A DNA stretch of 64,000 nucleotides from Actinernus sp. WN-2022 (lineage: Eukaryota > Cnidaria > Anthozoa > Actiniaria > Actinernidae): positions 36,041,867 to 36,105,866 of the forward strand of contig JAOWCC010001634.1 of assembly GCA_030867875.1 (NCBI GenBank), in the 5' to 3' direction. This document shows, in pieces, positions 33,358-44,424 of this stretch. Below the pieces are notes generated by a model. It worked only from the letters and a program-made list of their open reading frames with translations. It was not told where the DNA came from and searched no databases. Made by a program: the position numbers and the translations under genes. Numbering within the stretch: position 1 is the stretch's first letter; each line of letters starts with the position of its first letter.

Positions 33358-34160
33358 AGCCCTTCCATGACGAAGAAATAGTCGACGAAAGTGCATGATG
33401 TTCTGAATTAGTCGCAAAGACTGTATTATAATATAGTTAAATTAAAGTACAAAACTATATATATAACTGTACGCAAAGACTGTATTATAATATAGTAACA
33501 TTAAAGTACAAAACTATATATATAACTGTACGCAAAGACTGTATTATAATATAGTAACATTAAAGTACAAAACTATATATTTAACTGTACGAGAAACTTG
33601 ACATGCAGTCACATAACCTTTCCTTGTTCGCAAGCTGACATGAAACACCGCTAAGTTTTGTGATCAGTTGAAAGTAAATATAAAGTAACTTAATAAAATA
33701 AGTCACACTATTTTGTTTCACCCAGGACAAGAATCTGTACTCAGCCTCGTATATCCTCCCTCTCAGGACCTGAAATGTTATTGGCTACCCAACAACAGTA
33801 ACCCAAACAACAATAACAAATTAAACAAGATAAGTGCTTTTTCTTGAAAGAATAGACTGTAGCTCAATCAGTTCAATCAGAATCGACCTTTAGAGCAGGC
33901 CTTCCCCTATTTTTCGAAAATCTGACTGTGAAAAGTAATAATAGGATAACTAAAGATTCAACAAATACAAAATTTGGCGAGAAGACACTTTTTCACTTTT
34001 CAGTCGTTCAAGCCGTCGCCGTCGTGCTTGTTCAATGATCGTATTAACGTCTGTTATCTTCAAGTTGAATCAAATGTGTCCAGCTTATGTTGGAGAACGT
34101 GCAAATAGTGAACTGAGAGGTCCTGAAAGTGGCTGAATTTTACTCATTATTTACTTCTAG

Positions 34161-34424
34161 ATTCTATTCAGTCGTCTGCAGTTGGGATACGTCTCCGTAG
34201 CAACTATCGGCTTTCTTCCATTTGCTAGTACGCTGTACAAACAGTTTGGTTTTCAATGTGTTCAGAATCCGGCGCACTGCATGTTAATTAGCACATACGT
34301 GTACAATTCAGGTGATAATTCGTGCTTTCTAACTGACATAAGATCTTATCTATTTGATGAAAATAAAATCTTGACTCATAAAAACAATTTTTATAGTATT
34401 TTCAATGAAAAAATTACTGAGTAG
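34161..34424 (+). pseudogene. Exon-like frame with splice acceptor, copy C
   Basis: Same as 31424-31660 with one residue changed (a Tyr for Asn in the YVYNSGDNS segment); it ends NEKITE at a TAG. In copy B the same segment runs past the tandem junction into Helentron sequence instead. Confidence 0.35.
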
Positions 34425-35854
34425 TGCGTTAATCGGGTATGTGATGTGATGTAAATCGGTTTAATCCACTAAATTTACCTACTAAATAAAATATAATTTT
34501 GACTGTCACTGGTGTGTATTTCATACGTTCGTATCCTATTTATCGAAACAAGGTTATTACTCGGGCTGCCTGTGGCAGCGCCGAGTCTTAAAATGCAAGT
34601 GTCTTTTTTTTTTTTTTTAATGGATGTCAGACGGCTTCTGCGCATGCGTTAAAGGTCAAATTCAAACCAATCAGATTGCACTGTGCTGGTCACGCAAACA
34701 AAGGTTAGATTTACTCAGGCGCGCTCAGATAAGAAAGTTCCAAGCTCAGACTAGGCGAGACAAGGAGATATCAATTTCAAATAGTCATTGTCAGAAATCT
34801 ATTCCATCGTGGGCAATTATGCAATACAACCTAAATTTGGGTCAGGTCCATGTTTTACGACAGAATAACCAGAGTCTTTCTACTGGATTCGGAGAGCTCG
34901 AGACATTATACAAGTCTGCTAATATGGGGAAAACTGAAACAAAAAATGAACTTTGACGGCAGAAACCCTCATATTTGAGCCAAGCGGAATATTTACATGA
35001 TCCGCTAAGATTTTTACAAATCTAATTAGTTAAGCAGATGTACGCAGTGTATGCCAACTGAAATGCTGTGCTCGTTTTGTGGTTACGGCTCAGTGGGGCA
35101 ACTACACGAACAAGAAGCATGAACTGCCAGCAAAGAGAGAGGAATTGATCGGAGACGTTAAATTACGACGTTACTGTGAAGAGGATCAAAATTCAAGTTC
35201 TTTGAGACTGTCTTCTGCCGTGACTCGTGAGAGAAATTGGAAAAGATCTAGCTGTTTCATTCAGACACTGGCAAATTTATTGAAAGCTACGGGCTTACTT
35301 TATGAGATTATTATTCATTGTGGAATGAAAGGAAACAGGTTAGCTGAAAGTTAAGTTCGAGGTAGGCTTCGACTTTCATTCCGATTCAGTGCATATGTGC
35401 ACGAAGGTGGAATGCTTTCAGCAACAGTAACAATAGAACCAAAACGAAAGATTCAGTTACGTAAGTACTGTAAGTAAACTCTTTTAGATTTGAATACATT
35501 TCCTCTCAGTTTGTCTGTTAATGTACTTTTTCTTCTAATTATCGCTTTATTTAACATCTCTGTGATTTAGAGTATGCGTACCTCAGAATAAATTATTTGA
35601 AAGGTCAACTGAACTGCCCAAATGTTTTTGTAAAACAGTCTGTGAATTTGAGAAGCGGACTTAGAAGAGCTTTCTAATTAGGAATTACATGTTTTTCTTG
35701 CTATGAAATTTATGTTTCATTTCACATTTATTCATACAGTTTTAGCCGGACATTTCCCCGAGTTTTTGATCTATTTTCAATCAAATTCAAATGAAAGTGT
35801 ATTTCATCTTCAAATTATCTCATGTGGCCCGAGTGAAAGGCCAGATGGGCTCTT

Positions 35855-36430
35855 TTCTACTTTCAACACACAGTCGCTAAACTGTACGAAATCTCCAAGA
35901 ATAAATCCCTAATATCCAAACTAACGGGGAAAACTGAAAGAGGAAATCCTTGTGAGAAATCGACGTACATATGAAGCTATATACGTTATCGTCGACTATA
36001 TGGGAGTCAAACATCGAGCTGCTATGAAACCGCTTGTGACAGTTTGTTTACGCACTTTCATGACAAACGAACGTTTCTACTTTCGACACAACGGTCGCTA
36101 AACTGTACGAAATCTCCAAGGATATATCCCTAATGTCCAAACTAAAGGGAAAAACTGAAAGAGGAAATCATTGTGACCAATCGACATAAATATGAAGCTC
36201 CAGAAGTAATTATTGAATACATGAGAACCCATAGAGAAAACCGATAATAATGAACACGGTATTAGTTTCACCGACATTTGTGGCGTAACTGAACTCGCAC
36301 TACGGCATAGCTTGAAATACTGTACGAAAACTCCCGTTTAAAAATTTCCTGATGCCGAAAGGACCGTAGCATTTAAACAAGATATCCTTCTGACCAATCG
36401 ACATACATATTAAGCTGTGAAAGTATGTTT
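35855..36430. repeat. Three diverged ~215-bp direct repeats inside H4
   Basis: The block CTAAACTGTACGAAATCTCC, GGAAATC and AATCGACGTACATATGAAGC at 35855-36070 is repeated at 36073-36290 and, more diverged, at 36305-36425 (ATACTGTACGAAAACTCC, CAATCGACATACATATTAAG). Confidence 0.7.
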
Positions 36431-37154
36431 CCATTCCATAACAGCCGATAGTGCAAACTAGTAAACTGCCACTAGTAAATTGACCTTGCGAGTACTGAAC
36501 TTTCTAGCGTCAAATGCATGTGTTACGTTTCCAAACTTTAGGACAAGAAATCTTCCATAGAATGTTCTATTTTATTTACAGCTGAGAACTGTATTATTAA
36601 ACATAAGAAATAAAACAATGGTGCCATTTGAAGAATTATATCATGTCAAAAGTGCAAACGAAGAAATATATATCTACGGACGCGAGCAGCTCGATCGTTT
36701 CACTTTGGTCAAACTCGGACTGTTTACGACTGGAACCTGCAGTTTTATCGGACCTGCAGACTAAATTGTAAACGTGTGGCCGTGTTCATGCTAGTAAATC
36801 TAGCTAGCTAACCACAGGAGGTAGCGAGCTTCTTTAGTCTGAACAGTTTTTCTGCTCTGGTGATTAGCTAGCTAGTGGTCGGTGGAATACTTTGAAGTTC
36901 CAGGCTACCTAGCGAGGTAGCTTGAATAGAATCTAGCGCGCTAAAAGCCCATCGATGACAACTACCGGGTGTATTGTACGTCAATTGAGCCATCATGGAT
37001 AACGAGGATCGCCAAACACCAGTCAGTAGCAGTTTTTCGCACAGTTTTAATATTTTGGTTGAAATTTCAATTGAGCACTTTGGCGGTCAATTATTTGCGA
37101 TTACGAAACACTTGCGCCAAGGGCAGTTATAGACCAAATTTCTATCTTTTAGAG

Positions 37155-37398
37155 AGGGTCTGAATGGGGGGGTCTACATGTCAGTTGTCAGTTAAAATGT
37201 TGGCCATTTGTCAGTTGTCAGTTAGCCCTAGTTAATCATTACTAGAGAAAATTTACAATGTTTGACCCACAAAAACCAAATTTGTCAGTTGTCAGTTATT
37301 TTTCGGTTGTCAGTTGTCAGTAAAAAAATCGTCATTTGTCAGTTGTCAGTTATTTTTAAGGCTGTTTGTCAGTAGTCAGTTAACCCCATTCATGCCCT
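37155..37398. mobile_element. hAT-type MITE with GTCAGTT repeats (244 bp)
   Basis: Inverted ends AGGGTCTGAATGGGG and CCCCATTCATGCCCT; flanks TTTTAGAG and CTTTAGAG are an 8-base duplication with one change. Inside, GTCAGTTGTCAGTT occurs in five clusters near both ends, again like subterminal binding sites. It lies within the extra segment of H4. Confidence 0.65.
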
Positions 37399-37885
37399 CT
37401 TTAGAGATAGAAACAAACCAGAAGAGGGAAAAACAAAAAGTAAAACCTACTAAGTTACTAGGTCCGAACAGTACTAATTTATTAACTAGCTGCGAGTTGC
37501 TGACAGATATCTCAAGACTCTAGCTAGCTGCACGATAGTAGTCTGAACATACATACACACATGAATAAGTAGTGTTTTCAATAAAAGATCAACTACTTTA
37601 ATTTACATACGAGAAAACAAAAATATTAAATTACATACATGTATATATATACTAGGGGAGCAGAGAATGAAAGTCACCGCGCTACCGGCCACTCCTAAAG
37701 ACTGCTAATAATTCTTCCCTTTGGTTATTACTAAGAGGATTTCAAATGAAAGTGTATTTCATCTTCAATCTCATGTGGCCCGAGTGAAAGCCCAGATGGG
37801 CTCTTGTTTTTAATATATAATGGAATGAAACATTAATGAGTCAAGAAATATGGCACGACGACATTTAGAAGCAAGAAAGCGGTAA

Positions 37886-38534
37886 GGGACGGACCATTAG
37901 AAAAGTGATGGGGGGGGGGGGGGGGGGGGGGTGGGGAGTTTCGAAGATGAAATCCTTTTTTTTTTTTGGCCACTTTAAGTGGAATATATATATTTTTTTC
38001 ATTTGATCGCTGGGAATATATATTTTTTTTTAAGGTGATTTTTTTTGCAGCATGTCAATTTTGTTTGTGATGAAAAAACAATAATGTAACAATAATAATA
38101 CGTGTTTTAATATTGGACCTCTTGCAGTTGAGAACTGAATTACAGGAACAGTCAATATAAAAAACATATAACATATATAACAAACTGTATCAAAAAGAAT
38201 AGCATTTGAAATGTTAAAATACCAAGTATCATAGTAGCTGATCTTGGATGTAGATGCAGTGAGACATCACATATCCCTGAGGAGTATTTGGTATCCCAAC
38301 ACACACATGAAGTTCTTTTCCTCTAGTCTGTCTCTCCAATAGCCCATCATATGTATGCCAAGCTTGATTGATTGTGAGGGCTGCTCTATAGTGGCCACCA
38401 TTCCAAAAAGTCAAGCCAAACATACTGTACACCAATCTTCAGTTGGCAATATTTTTAAAAATTTTTAGGTAACAGGAAGAATTTTTTTTTTTTAACACAT
38501 CCCCCCCCCCATCACTTTTCTAATGGTCTGTCCC
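37886..38534. mobile_element. PIF/Harbinger-type non-autonomous element with TAA duplication (649 bp)
   Basis: Inverted ends GGGACGGACCATTAGAAAAG and CTTTTCTAATGGTCTGTCCC; TAA on both sides (37883-37885, 38535-38537). Copy A at 16215-16228 has the uninterrupted GCGGTAAAAACG, proving the borders. Three-base TAA/TTA duplications are typical of PIF/Harbinger. The ends continue into a G-run (left) and a C-run (right) that can pair. The inside carries a coding scrap (38229-38435) but no transposase. Confidence 0.85.
38229..38435 (-). pseudogene. Ubiquitin-specific-protease-like fragment carried by the Harbinger-type element
   Basis: The 68-codon minus-strand frame has LTFWNGGHYRAALTIN, then WHTYDGL. 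The GGHY-x10-12-W-x-x-YDG spacing matches the catalytic-histidine box near the end of USP/UCH-type deubiquitinases (usual GGHYxAYV...WYxxDD). The Asn/Asp that follows in those enzymes may be the YDG aspartate. Only this box is present, without the cysteine box, so it cannot be an active enzyme. Either a captured host fragment or the remnant of a gene of the full-length transposon. Confidence 0.4.
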
Positions 38535-40626
38535 TAAAAACGTCGTATCCGGTGATAAAAAAACTGGTTCAGTGAAGTATATATACATTTGATTTCAATT
38601 CCATATCTAAAAATACAGGTGATATGCTATTGGAACTTCATGTACACACGACTACCGTTTTAGAGTATTTCCCGCTTTTATATATAATAACACATTTTCG
38701 GCGATAGGCCACATTTTCTACGAACAATACCATGACGGTAAAAATATAGGAACAAAATTTAAGCGTTTGGCCTTTCCTTTGCTTGCAAGTAAGCCTTCAA
38801 AAATTAACTAAAACATCTGTCCTTATCAACATATAAACATATGACAGGTATATGTACATATTGTGGAAAATAGAAGATTTGATTATTATTATTATTACTA
38901 TTATTATTGTGTGAATAGCACAGACATATCACTTACCGCGAGAATGGATCAAGAAGCAAACTATGTTTTTAAAGGCACTATTTACTGGATCCCTCAATTG
39001 TCGTCTTTAAAAGTGCGGTGTCTATTAAGTACAATGTTTAAAACGACTACTATATAACCCATAACGATAAAAAGCAGTGAATTGAAATATAAATATATTA
39101 ATATACGCCCACATCTAGGCCTCCAACCGGTTCCATTTTACTACCTAAACAAACTGTTATCAATAAGGAAAAATAAAACATTTTGTAATTAGAGCCGTTT
39201 ATTGTTTTTTTTCATTGTGTGTCGGTTTTAGCCGCTTGATTACAAGTGCGACTTTGGGTTGCTGGCTTTTATAAATAAAAGACTGTTACTGCCTTGAGCC
39301 ATGTCTCTTTGTTTAATTCTGGATTAATCACAAGTTGACGATATACCATAACTCAAGGATGATCAGTACGTGACGACACGCAATGGCATGGAGATAGTCA
39401 CGGTAAAAGTTAGTCACGAATACCTTCCGCAAACGCTGACAAACTACACACTTGTATAGAAAAACAAGTACTGACATGTATTAAGAATTAATGTTCTTAT
39501 ATTGTTATATTGTTATTTTCTTTGCTCATAACAACGATTTGAACAAATAACGATACGACTATATTACCCTCCCTGAGTGTGAGTAAGATTTGTTATGTCT
39601 TTCGACGGTAATATATTTTAAAAGTAGTCTCCAACACGAAGAAGTCTCCAATCAAGCTTCATTCGCGCACTTGAAAGACTCGGATAACTTGAGGCCGACG
39701 GGAGACGGCTACGTTTTAACGTCCTTGTCCGAGAAAACGTGAAGGTAAAATAAGAACGAGATAAAACGTTCTCGTTGAAATTTAAATTTAAATTCGCAGC
39801 TTGTGAAGACCCCAAGCACGCATACTAGTTAGAAAGCTATCTTCAATTTGTAAGATTTCAAACTTATGCAACAAGATGTATTGAAATCTCGGGGAATTAT
39901 ACAACGTTAATTGTCTTTCAGTACTGAGAACATGATTTTGCACATGAGCGATATAACAAGCACGTACTATATCCTTATCTTTAACCCATTAATCTGTCAC
40001 CCAGAAGTAAATTTGAAAATGCAAACGCTAGTGTTTCTTATCTTCGGGGTTTATATATAGAAATAGAAACAATTAAGTAAAGAAAATTGTTTTCAGTGTT
40101 TACTGAAGTATCGCGGCAATGCACATGAATGTGTGGAATTGTCATAGCTTTTCTTATCTCTTCAAATATATAGGGATAAATATATAGGGTCCCGGTCCCG
40201 ATTCGATTCCCGGCACCGGCGGATACCATAAGTTTGTTGTTGATTCCTTATCAGCATTCGAGAATTTTCTCCGGGTTGTCCGGGTTTCTTCTCTCCGTCA
40301 AAATCAATATGTGAGTCGCCGGAGTGTCGTGTGTCCAAAACAGTTAATGTAGCGAGTCCTTTGTGTGGGGAGTAAAAGCAGGTCCACATCAGCTTTATGC
40401 TGCCATAGTAATCAGCCAGCTATAGCAAATAACTGAGATTACCAAAGATTATTATAGAACCCAAACAAATTGAAAAATCATTTTTATGTAGGGCTGGCAC
40501 GCTGTTTAAAATTCTGTGCTTAACGGATATGGCATGTGTTTCTCATCTCTCAGTATGTGCTATTAGTGGAGAATAGTGCCACAGTTAGTCATTTATTTTC
40601 ATTTAAAATTCCAACTTCGTGCTCAG

Positions 40627-40744
40627 GGCCGGGTTGTTCAAAGCCCGATTAGTGTTAATCCTGGATTAACTCTGCACAAAACCTATTGGTTGTCATGGAA
40701 ATTAACCCTGGATTAACACTAATCGGGCTTTGAACAACCCGGCC
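40627..40744. mobile_element. Palindromic MITE with CAG target duplication (118 bp)
   Basis: Ends GGCCGGGTTGTTCAAAGCCC and GGGCTTTGAACAACCCGGCC are perfect complements; CAG on both sides. The other copies read CGTGCTCAGTAGAAC (31910) or CGTGCTCAGTTGAAC (28302) with a single CAG, which fixes the borders. Same family as 5739-5856. Confidence 0.9.
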
Positions 40745-41222
40745 CAGTAGAACAAAATCTAAGGCAGGTGATCGGCTAATGACAGTGCTTTATTGCCTGA
40801 CCACAGCACGATGTGCGCTCAGTTGGAATATTAAAAGTTAGAGACTTGGTGGTTGTTTTATTGACAAATACAAGCACTTTCTGACTGTACTATGAACTCA
40901 AAATTTAATCATACTGCATTCGGCCTTCGACCCAATGCAGTATTCATTATTATTTGACGTTCATCCGTGGTACAGTCAGCGCGTGTCAGTATTTGTCAAT
41001 ACAACACGCATACCAGTCTCTAACCATTGAATACTGAACTGTATTCATTTATTTATAAAAAGGTGTGTTATGATATTGCGCAAGAAAATGCGCAATTTAA
41101 TAAAGTAAAAATAGAAGACCGAAGAAAACGTATAACAATGTGTTGGGTGACAATGAAGCCAACTCTGAATTTTAACGGACCTGCATGAAACAACCATAGG
41201 GGCTGATCAACGTCAGGAACCG

Positions 41223-41430
41223 CACCTTTGGACATGACTCTTGCAACACTGAGCTACTCCTTTAATTATTATGGACCAGAAGCAGCGCGCAACCCTGAAG
41301 TTCCTCTCTCCCCCCTTCCACCCCCCATTCAATGTTGGGGGGAAAAGGGACCAAACCAGTACGAAGGTTTATCCAACATTGAAATGAGGGAGTGCGGGGG
41401 ACGTGTTCCAACTATTCATGTCCAAAGCTG
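41223..41430. mobile_element. 208-bp insertion with short inverted ends in the SINE-like repeat
   Basis: CACCTTTGGACATGACTC at the left and GTTCCAACTATTCATGTCCA-AAGCTG at the right are imperfect inverted ends. Copies B and C lack it. CG stands on both sides, which would be a two-base duplication, but this is too short to be sure. C-rich and G-rich inner arms pair. Confidence 0.5.
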
Positions 41431-42077
41431 CGGCTAAACAACAGATCGAAGTTGGAATTTAGTGTGTTTTTGCCGAAGGATAAAAACCGGAGAACCCGGA
41501 TAAAAACCCCTGGAGCAAGGGCAAGATACCCGCAAACTCATGTGGCGCCGCGAACGGTAATTCGAACCCGGGTCACAGAGGTGAGTTTGATCTGACTGGA
41601 GAACGTTGTAGTTCGCATATATTTATTTGCCACTTCTCCCAAAGGTCAGTACTATTTCAGTCCGGATTTGATTTATTAACAAGAGCCCATCTGGGCTTTC
41701 ACTCGGGCCACATGAGATTGAAGATGAAATTACACTTTTATTTGAAATCCTCTAGTAATAACCGAAGGGAAGAATTATTAGCTGAATTTAGCAGTCTTTA
41801 GGAGTGGCTGATAGCGCAGTGACATTCATTCTCTGCTCCCCTAGTATATATATATATATGTAATTTAATATTTTTGTTTTTCTCGTGTATGTAAATTAAA
41901 GAAGTTGACCTCTACTTTTTTATTCATGTTCATGTTACGCACGCTTATAGCAGAGCGCGGTAATTACGTCACAAGTCTAGACCCCCCGCCAAGACTCAGA
42001 CAAACAAACCGCTTTTCTTGTATCAACTTACAAGAATTGACTAGCACTTCAGTTCGTCCTCTGTCTATTCTACCAGA

Positions 42078-42237
42078 AATGACTGCTTTCCTGGACCATA
42101 TTTTGAAAGGGAACCTGATGATTATACTGTCGAACAGCTTAAACTTTGGCTGAAATACAGAGGATTGAAACAAAGCGACAAACGTCGATCTTGTCAAGCG
42201 AGTTTTGCATCTTCGCTGGCCAACCAACGAGACATGC
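42078..42237 (+). pseudogene. SAP-domain-like coding fragment inside H5
   Basis: One frame reads PGPYFEREPDDYTVEQLKLW followed by LKYRGLKQSDKR; after a frameshift it continues as DLVKRVLHLRWP. The pattern YTVEQLKxWLKxRGLKxSGKxxDLVxRV is that of the SAP-like helix-turn-helix found in many cnidarian transposon-associated proteins. It ends where the LINE fragment begins (42243), so the rest of the gene may have been displaced by that insertion. Confidence 0.5.
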
Positions 42238-42242
42238 TTACT

Positions 42243-42995
42243 ATATAATAATAATAATAATAACCGTTCTTAGAACGCATTATGCAAGCCTCAATGCGTT
42301 TACAATATGAATATAAATTTAACAGTACTTAGTTTAAAAAGATTCGAGATTTAAATTTTTCTTAAAATATATAATAATGAATAAATTGTTCCACCAAGCA
42401 ATAAATAAACACACTATTCTAATTTATAATTGAAAAGGTGTGTCTTAAGACAAGACTTAAAATTAGTTATTGAATTTGCACTTCGTATCCCAGCTGGTAG
42501 TGCATTCCAGAGCCTGGGTCCTGCGATCGAAAAGGCGCGGTCCCCATGCGTGGCAGAGAAAGATTTGGGGACGGTTAAAAGACCCAGGTTGGAGGAGCGG
42601 AAACTACGGCCAGGAACATAAGGCTTAATTAGATCATTAATATAAGATGGCGCGCACAAATGGATAGACCTAAAAATTATTAAACAAATTTTAAAAATAA
42701 TTCGCTCTCTAATAGGTAACCAATGTGCTCCCTCTGTCTAGTGCGTGTAACGAGCCTTGCTGCCGCGTTTTGCACGCGTTGTAATTTAGACAATTCTGTG
42801 GCAGGTAGCCCATACAAAAGAGAGTTACAATAATCCATCTTTGATGAAATAAAAGCGTGAACTAACCGTTCCGTACTCGACTTACTGAGGTATTTTCGTA
42901 TTCTTCCTATGTTCCTAAGGGCGTGTAACGCGGACCGGCATATTTTATTAACCTGAGTGGCCATAGTCAAATGACGGTCAAGTCCTATTTAAACT
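42243..42995 (-). pseudogene. 5'-truncated CR1/L2-like LINE (reverse transcriptase C-terminus)
   Basis: The minus strand runs from LDRHLTMATQVNKICRSALH through SSKMDYCNSLLYGLPATEL, LQRVQNAAARLV and HWLP to APSYINDLIKPYVPGRSFRS and a final WNALPAGIRSANSITNFKSC, the standard order of the C-terminal third of CR1/L2-group polymerases. One frameshift near 42705 separates the two readable halves. The 3' untranslated end closes with an (ATT)n tail at 42243-42263. It starts abruptly at about 42995, as expected of incomplete reverse transcription. It sits inside H5 and is therefore younger than H5. Confidence 0.85.
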
Positions 42996-44127
42996 GTATC
43001 CCAAACTCATCTTTTCCCATGCAATATCGTTGTAAGACTTCACCTAAACATTGAAAAGTTACAAAGGTCAGGTTTTCCTGTATTAAGGCAAAAACAAAAG
43101 AATGTAGCCGCATGCCGAGTGCAATCATCTTCTTCAATAAAACTCATCGGAGATCAAAGCTGTTATGGCTGGAAGAGCATATACATTAAAACTATGAACT
43201 GATAGCATCCTAAAATTCGGCAATCTTGCTTATGTTGGTGTGCTCTTTCAAACCATTATGTTATTGTTTGCATTTATCGAGTTTTCAAATTTAATACCTG
43301 CAGCTCAGAAAGAAATTAACTTCATTTGTGCTCAGAAAATAAATCAAAGCATTGTAGATGTAGGCTTTGCTTCCAAAATTTATTTAGAATCCACTGATAA
43401 ATTCAAGTAAACTTAATGGTTGAACAGTAGTTCCTTCTCATTGTTTACTGGTGGATACATACATAGTCAGGGTTTCAGTAATTTATAGCCACTTACGTTT
43501 CATTGCCAGACCTAGTCTCGTTGTTCTGTGCTTTTAAGGTCTCTTGTACAAACATTTATCCAACGCTGACATTTCTCACTGAATTTGCTGTAAAGGTTTT
43601 GGAACAGAAAAGCTCCTCCTGTGAGTGATCAAAAAGGCCGAGAAAAGATGAGAAACCTGATCTACTAGCGGTGTACCGATCGATGCTTCATTCTCCGAGA
43701 CATATCTCTTTGAGCGCCGGATTCACTCTTACATCTCCCCCAGCAACAATGCTTGGTATAGTCACCATTACTGATATGACTAGGAATCTTACTGAAGCAG
43801 CTGAAGGCATTGATTCTTTTTTTTTATCGAAAAAAATACGAATTCGGTCCTAATTTAGTCTGCTGTTCTGCAGGTTCAGAGTACTAATAGATGAGTGTCT
43901 CAAATGTATGTTTATATTTGTCCCATATTATAAGTTGGATGTCCACCTATGATGGAGCTATCACTGTATTTCTCTACTGTTCTTTCTACCCTGCGGCTCT
44001 TTGATCGCGTCCATATCGGTATTTGTTGGACTAAAGATTATTAACTGAAATGCCCGTTTTGTTTATCTCTATTTAAAAGCTTTTACCCTCCTTCCCAAAA
44101 CTGCAGTCTGCTCATTATATTACAGAA

Positions 44128-44424
44128 CTATAAAGGGAACTGTTGGAAGCCTTTAATTTCTCGAACCAAAATCTCGGCCGTGAGAGGAGTCTTGTTTACC
44201 GTGAGAATTGAATAACTGCTTCGGTCATCATATTCTGTGCCGAGTGAGTGTTTATTACCTACGAAACGTACCTCAAACAAGAGCGCCAGTTGAAATATCC
44301 TGAGCCTGTTGGGAGTGTTGGAAGGCTTTCGCACGAGTGAACTTAAATAAAACATTAAACTGCTTACATTTGAGAGATGAGACTCCAAATTTGAGATAAA
44401 ATTCCTCGCGCCGTCGTCCACCAT
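44128..44424 (-). other. Conserved short frame inside the Helentron family, best copy (H5)
   Basis: Starts MVDDGARNFISNLESHLSN with ATG at 44424 and continues VSSLMFYLSSLVRKPSN, RLRIFQLALLFEVRFVG. Copies in H1, H2 and the 22862-23000 fragment keep the ESHLSNVS-SLMFYL-VRKPSN-RLRIFQLAL core in frame, but each differs at the start. AAT-GTAAGC after SHLSN and GAGGTACG after ALLFE are possible splice donors. It may be a 5' exon, perhaps with its promoter, captured once and copied with the element. No domain recognised. Confidence 0.35.

Larger units (their letters stand above)
31677..34557. repeat. Copy C of the long repeat unit (second tandem copy)
   Basis: Follows copy B at about 99% by eye, with single-base differences such as ATGCCC/ATACCC near 32813. 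It begins with the last ~210 bp of a Helentron 3' end and lacks the 880-bp insertion. At 34557 it is interrupted by H4 and resumes at 37808. Confidence 0.9.
34558..37807 (+). mobile_element. Helentron-type element H4 (3.25 kb), composite
   Basis: Left flank AACAAGGTTAT and right flank TTTAATATATAATGG match the continuous AACAAG-type site near 16133-16150 of copy A, so the insertion point is again between T bases. It has the 5' hairpin at 34558 and a 3' end at 37780-37807, but a second 3' end (CCCGAGTGAAAGGCCAGATG, GGCTC) lies inside at 35826-35850. The part between the two 3' ends (35851-37600) is not in the other elements. It could be captured DNA gained by read-through past the first terminator, or a nested copy. 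Frames at 34624-35912 have no recognised motif. Confidence 0.7.
37808..40187. repeat. Copy D: continuation of copy C after H4
   Basis: Aligns with 16149-17997 of copy A (for example GGCACGACGACATTTAGAAG, the ATT microsatellite at 38882-38907 and the block near 39740-39800) apart from the insertion at 37886-38534. At 40187 it joins the SINE-like repeat where copy A joins the minisatellite. Confidence 0.85.
40188..41678. repeat. Second half of the repeat unit, copy D
   Basis: From the SINE-like start at 40190 it follows 25190-25623 and then 28281-28998 without H2. It carries two private insertions (40627-40744 and 41223-41430) and is interrupted by H5 at 41679, resuming at 44612. Confidence 0.85.

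Noticed and set aside
34624..35912. Frames of 110, 91 and 69 codons as host genes
   Set aside because: They lie inside Helentron H4 and are broken in the corresponding parts of H1 and H2.
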